Assembly (NCBI GenBank): GCA_938029995.1
Contig: CALHGI010000123.1
Coordinates: 1-14,970 of the forward strand
DNA from: an uncultured cyanobacterium
Lineage (GTDB): Bacteria; Cyanobacteriota; Cyanobacteriia; Phormidesmidales; Phormidesmidaceae
Direction of reading: 5' to 3'
DNA length: 14,970 bases
Shown here: positions 8,803-14,722 of the stretch, piece after piece
Numbering within the stretch: position 1 is the first letter of the stretch
Layout: each line of letters opens with the position of its first letter
Made by a program: the position numbers and the translations under genes
The notes under the pieces: model-generated
The model's input: the letters and a program-made list of their open reading frames with translations, nothing else
Told to the model about the DNA's origin: nothing
The model's database searches: none

Positions 8803-9236
8803 GCCAACCAAACGCCCACCGGCAACCTATAAACACCCTAAAGAGGCATCAAGCCAATCCACCCCCGCCCAAACAATCAGCCCCCAGATCAAAAACATCC
8901 AGAAAGCCGACATCGAGACATCCACCAAACTAACCCCAACTTTGCCGCTAGCCCCAACTTCCTACAACGCGAGAATAATCGTAAATACAAACCCGCCAGG
9001 AAAGCCAAAACCGACCCCCACTAACCAGCCCAGATAAATATCTATAGCTAATTTTAAGATCACATAGTTTTATTAATGGTACCTGATGACCAGCCCCTGA
9101 AGAGAGCTTCCCTCAATTCATCAACATCGCCCAGCCCCAACCCATGAATTTGGATTTACCCACGGACAACCCCAATCAGTGTCCGCAGTAAAAGGCAGCG
9201 TCAGTACCGAACCACACCCCAATCAGACCAGTCCGT

Positions 9237-9264
9237 CCCCAGCCAAAGCCCCCCAGCCAAAGCC
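9237..9264. repeat. 14-bp perfect tandem repeat
   Basis: CCCCAGCCAAAGCC is repeated exactly at 9237-9250 and 9251-9264 within the A/C-rich part of the intergenic region. Its role is unknown; slippage in a low-complexity tract is the simplest explanation. Confidence 0.65.
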
Positions 9265-9316
9265 ATAAACCTCCGCCCAAAACTTAATCGTTTACCTTTC
9301 GCAGCAAATGATCATC

Positions 9317-9331
9317 AGCATTGATAATGCT
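9317..9331. promoter_or_regulatory. possible operator: perfect inverted repeat AGCATT-GAT-AATGCT
   Basis: The arms AGCATT (9317-9322) and AATGCT (9326-9331) are exact reverse complements with a 3-base spacer. The element lies about 30 bp upstream of the predicted ccmK2 -35 box, in an AT-rich stretch with further ATTGA/TCATTGA-like half sites at 9347-9353. LysR-type regulators such as CcmR and CmpR control carbon-concentrating genes in cyanobacteria and bind AT-rich dyads, so this is a candidate binding site. That assignment is a guess from position only. Confidence 0.3.
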
Positions 9332-9361
9332 TAACATTAGAAACAATCATTGAGACTTATA

Positions 9362-9390
9362 TTGTCAAACTGCTTACCCCCTCGTATTCT
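9362..9390 (+). promoter_or_regulatory. predicted sigma70-type promoter of the ccm operon
   Basis: TTGTCA (9362-9367) and TATTCT (9385-9390) are separated by exactly 17 bp, and each differs little from the consensus hexamers. Transcription would start near 9396-9398, giving a 5' leader of about 140 bases before ccmK2. It is the best promoter-like pair I can find in the intergenic region in this direction. Confidence 0.55.
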
Positions 9391-9441
9391 GAAATGTAGT
9401 CATGGAGTTATTGCAGACTAAAGGTTTGCAAGATAGGTCTC

Positions 9442-9477
9442 GGTGTGTGAAGGAATTCGAAAAAAATTCTTAACACC
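9442..9477 (+). promoter_or_regulatory. candidate hairpin in the ccmK2 5' leader
   Basis: GGTGT (9442-9446) pairs with ACACC (9473-9477), and GAATT (9453-9457) pairs with AATTC (9465-9469) around an A-rich 7-base loop, with a small internal loop between the two helices. It lies in the predicted leader, 43 bases before the AGGAG ribosome binding site. No T run follows immediately, so it is not an obvious terminator; it could affect leader stability or be incidental. Confidence 0.35.
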
Positions 9478-9535
9478 TTTAGTCCGGGACACAGATGCTT
9501 AAACGAAAGCTGTTTTATCTAGGAGATTTACGACA

Positions 9536-9844
9536 ATGCCGATTGCCGTAGGAATGATTGAGACTCGCGGTTTTCCCGCTGTTGTAGAAGCTGCTGACGC
9601 GATGGTCAAGGCCGCGCGTGTAACCCTAGTTGGCTACGAAAAGATCGGTAGTGGTCGTGTGACCGTTATCGTTCGTGGTGATGTATCTGAAGTTCAGGCA
9701 TCAGTGGCTGCTGGTATTGAGTCTGCTAAGCGCGTTAATGGTGGTGAAGTCCTATCCACCCACATCATCGCCCGCCCCCACGAGAACCTGGAGTTTGTGC
9801 TGCCCATTCGCTACACCGAAGCAGTCGAACAGTTTCGAACCTAG
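9536..9844 (+). CDS. ccmK2: carboxysome shell hexamer protein CcmK2
   Basis: A single BMC domain protein of 102 residues. The start [10 protein letters not shown] and ending EAVEQFRT are typical of CcmK2, the major beta-carboxysome shell hexamer. The pore loop KIGS (36-39) and the lattice-edge segment [18 protein letters not shown] are intact, as is the [14 protein letters not shown] tail before the short C-terminus. Hexamers tile the shell facets; the central positively charged pore is thought to pass bicarbonate and RuBP. Position 11 is Arg (ETRGFPA) where many CcmK have Leu. The start is fixed by AGGAG (9521-9525), ten bases before the ATG. It is the first gene of the rightward operon; ccmK1 follows after 54 bp. 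CcmK2 also binds the C-terminal peptide of CcmN. Confidence 0.96.
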   Translation: MPIAVGMIETRGFPAVVEAADAMVKAARVTLVGYEKIGSGRVTVIVRGDVSEVQASVAAGIESAKRVNGGEVLSTHIIARPHENLEFVLPIRYTEAVEQFRT

Positions 9845-9898
9845 GTTTGTAGCCTCAATTGTTCAGTAAAAATAGTCAGCATACCAAGGTAAAAATCA

Positions 9899-10237
9899 AT
9901 GGCAATTGCAGTAGGAATGGTTGAAACCCTGGGTTTCCCAGCGGTAGTTGAAGCGGCTGATGCCATGGTCAAGGCCGCCCGCGTTACCCTCGTTGGTTAC
10001 GAAAAAATTGGTAGTGGTCGTGTGACCGTTATCGTTCGTGGCGATGTATCTGAAGTTCAGGCATCGGTTGCCGCTGGTGTGGAGAACATCAAGCGCGTTA
10101 ACGGTGGTCAGACCCTGTCCACCCACATTATTGCTCGTCCCCACGAGAACCTAGAGTTTGTACTACCCATCCGCTACACCGAAGCTGTTGAGCAGTTCCG
10201 TGAAAGCGTGAGTGGCATTCGCCCCTATGGTAGGTAG
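9899..10237 (+). CDS. ccmK1: carboxysome shell hexamer protein CcmK1
   Basis: A second single-BMC-domain shell protein of 112 residues, nearly identical to CcmK2 through the core, with the same pore motif KIGS. It differs at the start ([15 protein letters not shown]), at [14 protein letters not shown], and in a longer C-terminal tail, [11 protein letters not shown], typical of CcmK1. It packs with CcmK2 in shell facets, where the two can form mixed layers. AAGGT at 9886-9890 lies eight bases before the ATG. A 56-base tract shared with ccmK2 has only one mismatch although the flanking synonymous sites differ, suggesting gene conversion or recent duplication. ccmL follows after three bases. Confidence 0.95.
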   Translation: MAIAVGMVETLGFPAVVEAADAMVKAARVTLVGYEKIGSGRVTVIVRGDVSEVQASVAAGVENIKRVNGGQTLSTHIIARPHENLEFVLPIRYTEAVEQFRESVSGIRPYGR

Positions 10238-10240
10238 GGC

Positions 10241-10543
10241 ATGCGCCTAGGGAAAGTTCGCGGCACGGTTGTTAGCACCTGCAAGGAACCGAGCTTAACG
10301 GGCGTAAAGTTCTTACTGGTTCAGTTTGTCAGTGAGGATGGAAGTTTGCTTCCCGACTATGAAGTGGCAGCCGATGTCGTGGGGGCCGGACCTGGAGAAT
10401 GGGTTCTGGTCACCCGGGGCAGCGCTGCTCGTCAGCACGACGGCTACGGGCACAGGCCCGTAGATGCTGCAATTGTTGCCATTGTGGACACCGTTAGTCT
10501 GGATTCTGGCTCGCTCTACGACAAGCGTGAGGATTTTAGTTAA
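10241..10543 (+). CDS. ccmL: carboxysome vertex pentamer protein CcmL
   Basis: The 100-residue protein is a CcmL/EutN-type BMC-P subunit. It opens with MRLGKVRGTVVSTCKEPSL, continues with LLVQFV, has the GAGPGEWVLVTRGSAAR pentamer loop (about 48-64), then VDAAIVAIVDTVSL. Five copies close each of the twelve vertices of the icosahedral shell; without it carboxysomes elongate and leak. It starts three bases after the ccmK1 stop, and AGGTAGGG across that stop serves as ribosome binding site, so translation with ccmK1 is probably coupled. Length is normal for the family. Confidence 0.95.
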   Translation: MRLGKVRGTVVSTCKEPSLTGVKFLLVQFVSEDGSLLPDYEVAADVVGAGPGEWVLVTRGSAARQHDGYGHRPVDAAIVAIVDTVSLDSGSLYDKREDFS

Positions 10544-10571
10544 TAGCTTTCTTTGAAAGGATATGGGGCCA

Positions 10572-12611
10572 ATGGTTCATCAAGCCATGGCAACATCCCC
10601 TGCCCAATTTCAATCAATGGCTAAGCCATTGATTGAACCTACTGCCTTCGTTCATTCGTTTTCCCAGGTTGTAGGTGGTGTTTATGTTGGAGCCGAGGTA
10701 TCGATTGCCCCTGGCACCTCAATCCGGGCAGATGAGGGGTTGCCCTTTTACATCAGTAGTCATTGCGATATCCAAGACGGTGTAGTTATACATGGTCTTG
10801 GAAAAGGGTGTGTGCAGGGAGACAATGGTCAACCCTATGCCGTTTGGTTATCGTCCAATGTCACCCTTACCCACAAAGCATTAATCCACGGTCCTGCCTA
10901 TTTAGGTGAGGGCAGTTTTGTTGGTTTTAGATCCACCATCTTTAATGCTCGTTTGGGGAACGGTGCCATCGTCATGATGCATGCCCTGGTCCAGGATGTG
11001 GAAGTTCCTCCGGGCCGCTGTGTCCCTTCTGGTGCCGTAGTTACAACCCAAGCCCAGGCCGATGCTTTACCCATGGTTACCGAGGCTGACCTAGCCTTGG
11101 TGAAAGACATTGTAGAGCCCCATATTCACGACCATTCCCACGGTTCTCAGGTGGGAGGCGCTGTTAATTCTTTCAAAGGACATTCCAAATACCCCGATGG
11201 TGCAGCTAATGCTGTAGCCGTTCAATCCGCCCGCCACTCGGCGAGCAGCCCAAGCACTCCATACGCCACCGACAATGTTGGTATAGATACTATGCAAGCA
11301 CTAGCACCCGAAATTGTTCAACAGGTTCGTCAGTTTTTGGCCCAGGGCTACAAAATTGGTTCAGAATATGCCGACAAGCGTCGCTATCGCAGCGGTGTAT
11401 GGCAAACCTGCAGCCCCATGCAGTCCAACCGTGAAGGCGATGTGCTTTCATCCTTGGAGCGTTGCATGGCTGAACATCAAGGTAGCTACGTGCGAATTTT
11501 TGGCATTGACCCCGTGGGTAAGCGTCGAGTCGGCATGTTGACGGTTCAGCGCCCCGATGGTCAGCCCGTTACTGTTAATAAGAGTGCTGGTGGCGGTGCC
11601 CCGACGACCTCGGCAACGGCCCCGGCCAATGGCGGTGGCGGAGTCGTGAGCGGCGATATTGCGGGTCAGGTAAGAGCTTGGATTCGCCAGGGTTACAAGA
11701 TTGGTACCGAGCATGCCGATAAGCGCCGCTATCGCAGTGGTGTATGGCAAACCTGCAGCCCCATTCAAGCCACCCGCGAGGCCGATGCCCTCAACGCACT
11801 TCAGGGTTGTTTGACGGAGCATGCTGGGGAATATGTCCGCATGTTTGGTATTGACCCCGTCGCCAAGGCTCGCATTGCACCGGTCACCATTCAGCGCGGC
11901 GATGGTCAGCCCGCCACACTACAGGCATCCAACAATGGTGGTAGCGCCCCCTCCAACAGCCAGGGTGGTGCAGCCCCTGTCACCAGCAATGAGCTAGTTC
12001 CCCAGGTTCGGTCTATTTTGGCCCAGGGTCAAAAGATTGGGATTGAAGTTGCGGATAAGCGACGCTATCGCAGTGGCATTTGGCAGACGGCTCCCGCCAT
12101 CTCGGCTTCCAATGAGTCGGCCGCCATCGCAGCGATACAGCAGTTTCTTGGGGCAAATGCCAATAGCTATGTGCGCATTTTTGCCATTAATCCCCATGTG
12201 AAGCAGCGTGGTCAGGCCATCACCATTCAAAAGCCTGGTCAGGCCCCTAGTGGCTCCAGTGCCAATGCCAATGCCCAGCCTGCATCCTACGGCGGCGGCA
12301 ATGGCCGTGCCACCGGTAACAACGGTGCCAATGGCAATGGTAAAGCGCCTTCTGTTAGCGCTGACCTGACCCAACAGGTGACGCAGCTGGTTAATCAGGG
12401 CTATCGTGTCAGTACTGAATTTGCCGATAAGCGTCGCTATAGCAGTGGTGCATGGCAGACCGGTCCTGCCATTAATGGAAACCGACCTTCAGAGGTGCTG
12501 GCGGCACTCAAAGCCCAGCTGGCCGAGCATTCTGGCCACTATGTGCGGTTGGTGGGGACGGACCCCCGCGCCAAGTGTCGCGTGCTCGAAACCACGATTC
12601 AGCGTCCATAG
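10572..12611 (+). CDS. ccmM: carboxysome scaffold protein CcmM: gamma-carbonic-anhydrase domain plus four Rubisco small-subunit-like repeats
   Basis: CcmM nucleates beta-carboxysomes by cross-linking Rubisco and tying it to CcmN, CcaA and the shell. Residues about 20-180 form a left-handed beta-helix with RADEG (Arg52, Asp54), Gln68 and the zinc-ligand triad His74, His101, His106. Four SSUL modules follow at about 244-332, 361-447, 474-559 and 597-679, each with ADKRRY and a GxWQT motif, joined by Gly/Ser/Ala/Asn-rich linkers. Modules 1 and 2 have the Cys pair (280/298, 395/413) of redox-switched SSULs; 3 and 4 lack it. Where active orthologues have a Cys pair after the beta-helix, this protein has HIHDHSH (184-190). 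I use ATG 10572, ten bases after AAAGGA; ATG 10563 is only two bases from it. Met241 (11292) could start a 439-residue short form. Four SSULs is within the known range. Confidence 0.95.
   Translation: MVHQAMATSPAQFQSMAKPLIEPTAFVHSFSQVVGGVYVGAEVSIAPGTSIRADEGLPFYISSHCDIQDGVVIHGLGKGCVQGDNGQPYAVWLSSNVTLTHKALIHGPAYLGEGSFVGFRSTIFNARLGNGAIVMMHALVQDVEVPPGRCVPSGAVVTTQAQADALPMVTEADLALVKDIVEPHIHDHSHGSQVGGAVNSFKGHSKYPDGAANAVAVQSARHSASSPSTPYATDNVGIDTMQALAPEIVQQVRQFLAQGYKIGSEYADKRRYRSGVWQTCSPMQSNREGDVLSSLERCMAEHQGSYVRIFGIDPVGKRRVGMLTVQRPDGQPVTVNKSAGGGAPTTSATAPANGGGGVVSGDIAGQVRAWIRQGYKIGTEHADKRRYRSGVWQTCSPIQATREADALNALQGCLTEHAGEYVRMFGIDPVAKARIAPVTIQRGDGQPATLQASNNGGSAPSNSQGGAAPVTSNELVPQVRSILAQGQKIGIEVADKRRYRSGIWQTAPAISASNESAAIAAIQQFLGANANSYVRIFAINPHVKQRGQAITIQKPGQAPSGSSANANAQPASYGGGNGRATGNNGANGNGKAPSVSADLTQQVTQLVNQGYRVSTEFADKRRYSSGAWQTGPAINGNRPSEVLAALKAQLAEHSGHYVRLVGTDPRAKCRVLETTIQRP
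11292..12611 (+). other. possible internal translation product, short-form CcmM (four SSUL modules only)
   Basis: Known beta-cyanobacteria make a full-length and a short CcmM from one gene, the latter from an internal start just before the first SSUL. Here an in-frame ATG at 11292 ([13 protein letters not shown]) sits exactly before module 1 and would give 439 residues. No strong Shine-Dalgarno precedes it: only GGTA, about a dozen bases upstream. The position is persuasive; the ribosome signal is not. Confidence 0.45.
11301..12611 (+). repeat. four SSUL-coding repeats inside ccmM
   Basis: Four related modules of about 85-90 codons begin near 11301, 11652, 11991 and 12360. DNA similarity is highest between modules 1 and 2: GTGTATGGCAAACCTGCAGC is identical in both, at about 11396-11415 and 11741-11760. 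Modules 3 and 4 keep the ADKRRY core but diverge elsewhere. The linkers use Gly, Ala, Asn and Ser codons. Confidence 0.85.
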
Positions 12612-12649
12612 TCTAGTCGTCACTAACCTCAGCTGTTGAGGCCGTCGCG

Positions 12650-13435
12650 ATGGAACCCTCGCCCCTAGATTTTGTGAGTCATACCCATTACTATCGCGGC
12701 GGCGACGTAGTTGTTGATGCGTCAGCAGCCATTGCCCCTGGTGTGGTTTTTAGGGCCGCTCCCAATGGATCTATTCGCATTGGTCCGGGGGCCTGCATTG
12801 GTGCGGGGGTGGTGATTCAAGCGAAGCAAGGCTGCGTATATATTGAGGCGGGGGTTAGCTTGGGGACGGGGGTGCTGATTGTGGGTCAGGGCCATGTGGG
12901 TAAGGACGCCTGTGTGGGTCCATCTAGTACTCTGATTAATCCTGCGATCGCACCCAACCAAATCATTCCCCCCTGTGCCCTAGTGGAATCCCAAGGGTCT
13001 AGTGGGGGCACACCGCCACAGTCCCAAAGCCAAGGAACATCTAGTTTCCAAAGTACGGGCTTCCAAAGTACGGGCTTTCAAGATAAAGGCTTTCAAAACA
13101 CCGGCTTTCAAAACGCCGGGTTCCAAAATACAGGCTTTCAAAGTACGGGCTTCCAGGCTGGCAGTGCAGACCCGGTCCCCTCCATGCCCATGCCCCCGAG
13201 GACCACACCGACGGTGCAGCCCCAGGCCGTTTCCCCCCAGGCCGTGCATGTCCCTGACATCGATCCTGCGCCCCCTTCCCATGGATCAGACAATGCGGGT
13301 GGGTCCGCCATTGCGAAACCCCATAACCACGTCTACGGTCGCGACCATGTTAATAGCCTGCTATCGGCGCTATTTCCCCATAGGCAATCGTTAAACAATG
13401 GGGACAATAATGGTCAATATCGGGAAGACTCTTAG
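12650..13435 (+). CDS. ccmN: carboxysome adaptor protein CcmN with a pentapeptide-repeat linker
   Basis: CcmN bridges CcmM in the Rubisco core to CcmK2 in the shell. The 261-residue protein has an N-terminal hexapeptide-repeat beta-helix (about 10-115; IGPGACIGAG, VSLGTGVLI, VGKDACVGPSS), a long low-complexity linker, and the C-terminal encapsulation peptide VYGRDHVNSLLSALFPHR (228-245), an amphipathic helix that binds the shell. The linker contains seven full FQxxG units plus a partial eighth (residues 133-169), which I do not know from other CcmN proteins, then a Pro/Gln/Val stretch. About 16 residues follow the encapsulation peptide. GAGG at 12638-12641, eight bases before the ATG, fixes the start, 38 bp after ccmM. 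The length exceeds compact CcmN proteins of about 160 residues because of the linker. Confidence 0.92.
   Translation: MEPSPLDFVSHTHYYRGGDVVVDASAAIAPGVVFRAAPNGSIRIGPGACIGAGVVIQAKQGCVYIEAGVSLGTGVLIVGQGHVGKDACVGPSSTLINPAIAPNQIIPPCALVESQGSSGGTPPQSQSQGTSSFQSTGFQSTGFQDKGFQNTGFQNAGFQNTGFQSTGFQAGSADPVPSMPMPPRTTPTVQPQAVSPQAVHVPDIDPAPPSHGSDNAGGSAIAKPHNHVYGRDHVNSLLSALFPHRQSLNNGDNNGQYREDS
13046..13156 (+). repeat. 15-bp coding minisatellite in the ccmN linker
   Basis: Seven full 15-bp units begin at 13046, 13061, 13076, 13091, 13106, 13121 and 13136, and a partial eighth at 13151. They encode FQSTG, FQSTG, FQDKG, FQNTG, FQNAG, FQNTG, FQSTG and FQ. Phe, Gln and Gly are invariant, while their codons vary (TTC/TTT, GGC/GGG) and the two middle residues change only among small or polar types. 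Invariant residues with varying codons suggest selection on the protein, not only slippage. Units 1, 2 and 7 share CAAAGTACGGGC. Confidence 0.9.
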
Positions 13436-13733
13436 CATAGCCACCGTTAGGGCGATGGCCATTGTTAACGGATGGGGTGCCCCGGTTGAAATGCAGTAAC
13501 CCAGAATTTCTCAGCGGCCCCCAGCTATTTAATAATTTAATTAAAAGACAATTCTCTGGAAAGAGAGTGAACAACAGCTGTCCCCAGCGCAGAAAACATA
13601 AGACGTTTAATAAACAACTGATAAATAACATCGCTTTTAAAGGACTATTTAGATTTTCACCGTACAGTGTTGATATACAACAAATATCAGCAACAAACCT
13701 TCAAGGGCTCACTAACGCTACTTGATACTTACG
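13436..13733. other. ccmN-ccmO intergenic region with several dyads
   Basis: The first part holds inverted repeats: CCGTTA (13444-13449) with TAACGG (13466-13471), and GGGG-TG-CCCC (13474-13483). Then comes an AT-rich stretch (13528-13550) and a TCTCT/AGAGA dyad with a GGAA loop around 13553-13566. The layout suggests possible attenuation after ccmN and a separate AT-rich promoter region for ccmO, but I find no consensus -35/-10 pair and no T run marking a standard terminator. A weak 87-codon frame across it is not credible. Confidence 0.4.
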
Positions 13734-14585
13734 ATGCCAGTAGACTCCTCCGCTCTAGCTAGTTCCACTGAAAAAGCCAGGTCATTACTGCGATGGGTAC
13801 AGGATTCGGCCTTGGGGGTGGTATCAACAACGAGTTTCCCAGCGATTATTGGCGTCGCCGACGCCATGATGAAGTCTTCGAACGTCTATTTGGTAGGCTA
13901 CGAAAAAACTGGCGGGGGTCAGTGTAGTGCCATTGTGCGTGGCGGCGTCGCCGATGTCCGCATGGCGGTCCATGCGGGGGTGGAAACGGCGAAACAGTTT
14001 GGCCAATTGGTGTCGTCGTCCCTAATTCCTCGCCCCATGGCTGACATGGAAAAGGTATTGCCCATTTTGCCCCGCATGCATGAGTTAGATGGTGTGGGGG
14101 AAACCCACATGAGCAGCGGTGCCATTGGGCTATTGGAAACAAAAGGGTTTCCGGCCATGGTGGGGGCGGCGGATGCCATGACCAAGTCAGCGGAAATCGA
14201 ACTTATTTCCCATGAGACCATCGGTGATGGTTTGTGTACGATTTTAATTCGGGGTTCCCTGTCTAATGTGGCCATTGCGGTGGAAGCGGGCATGCATGAG
14301 GCAGAGCGCATTGGCGAACTCAGCGCCGTGATGGTGATTCCTCGACCGCTGAATGATTTGGAACGTAGCTTACCGAAGGTTAAGCAGGCTAAGAAACCGA
14401 AGAAGGTCGAGCTACCGCTGAAACTAGAAGAGCGTCAGAAGGAATTGATGCCTGCCCAGGCGCCACAGGTGGAGGTGCAAAAGCAGAAGGAACTGGAGTT
14501 GCCCGAGCCAGAATTGCTCCGAACTCAGCCTCCTACAATTGAAGTGCAACCGCAAAAGCCGGTAGACTTACCTGAATTTGAGTAG
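13734..14585 (+). CDS. ccmO: tandem-BMC carboxysome shell protein CcmO
   Basis: The 283-residue protein has two BMC domains in one chain, so three chains make a pseudohexamer (BMC-T). Domain 1 (about 27-111) has GYEKTGGGQCSAIVRGG with the pore-side Lys58. Domain 2 (about 129-215) begins GAIGLLETKGFPA and has HETIGDG (160-166), with Thr162 where Lys is usual. Length, order and the charged tail match CcmO, needed for shell formation in beta-cyanobacteria that have been tested. The tail (about 216-283) is rich in Glu, Gln, Pro and Leu and contains an 18-residue motif twice (243-260, 266-283). The N-terminus carries about 26 extra residues before the first domain. The frame could open at TTG 13722, but ATG 13734 is preferred; neither has a good ribosome binding site. 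It lies 298 bp after ccmN, so it may have its own promoter. Confidence 0.92.
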   Translation: MPVDSSALASSTEKARSLLRWVQDSALGVVSTTSFPAIIGVADAMMKSSNVYLVGYEKTGGGQCSAIVRGGVADVRMAVHAGVETAKQFGQLVSSSLIPRPMADMEKVLPILPRMHELDGVGETHMSSGAIGLLETKGFPAMVGAADAMTKSAEIELISHETIGDGLCTILIRGSLSNVAIAVEAGMHEAERIGELSAVMVIPRPLNDLERSLPKVKQAKKPKKVELPLKLEERQKELMPAQAPQVEVQKQKELELPEPELLRTQPPTIEVQPQKPVDLPEFE

Positions 14586-14605
14586 TCTGGGCAAGGAGGC
14601 CAACG

Positions 14606-14722
14606 GTGGCTCAACAGATGAAAATTCTGGGTCTACAAATCAAAGGCTACCGTCAGGTCAACAGTTTCTATCTAGATTTAGCGGCATCCAATAGTGATCA
14701 CGCGTTAGAACAGGTCTGGTGA
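14606..14722 (+). CDS. small hypothetical ORF, 38 codons, strong ribosome binding site
   Basis: AAGGAGG (14593-14599) lies six bases before a GTG at 14606, one of the best Shine-Dalgarno sites in the window. The frame encodes 38 residues beginning MAQQMKILGLQIKGYRQVNS, then FYLDLAASNSDHALEQVW and TGA (14720-14722). I recognise no family. It starts 20 bp after the ccmO stop, so it could be the last gene of that unit. After the TGA the same frame stays open for 76 codons to TGA 14951, so it may instead be the broken 5' end of a longer gene. The TGA could also be a sequence error. Confidence 0.35.
   Translation: MAQQMKILGLQIKGYRQVNSFYLDLAASNSDHALEQVW

Larger units (their letters stand above)
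8803..9535. promoter_or_regulatory. divergent intergenic region between ndhF and ccmK2
   Basis: These 733 bp separate the leftward CO2-uptake operon from the rightward carboxysome operon and must hold promoters for both. The left part (8812 to about 9010, and again about 9090-9290) is rich in A and C on the + strand, so an ndhF transcript leader from here would be rich in G and T. A short AT-rich island at 9036-9080 is the most likely place for the leftward promoter, but I cannot point to a convincing -35/-10 pair. The right part holds a good rightward promoter (9362-9390), a perfect 6-bp inverted repeat at 9317-9331 and a leader hairpin. Nothing here looks coding. Confidence 0.6.

Noticed and set aside
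8801..9037. 78-codon + strand frame rich in Thr, Pro and Lys
   Set aside because: It overlaps the 5' end of ndhF on the opposite strand, has no ribosome binding site, and is open only because the A/C-rich sequence rarely forms stop codons.
11448..12374. Two antisense frames opposite ccmM (11448-11822 and 11994-12374)
   Set aside because: They recur opposite successive SSUL repeats with Ile/Gly/Thr/Ala-rich translations, as expected for shadows of a repetitive coding strand.
13046..13156. Possible CRISPR-like array from the 15-bp repeats
   Set aside because: There are no spacers; the units are contiguous, in frame and inside ccmN.
13462..13725. 87-codon + strand frame between ccmN and ccmO
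   Set aside because: The composition changes along it from GC-rich dyads to AT-rich DNA, no family is visible, and the region has the look of regulatory sequence.
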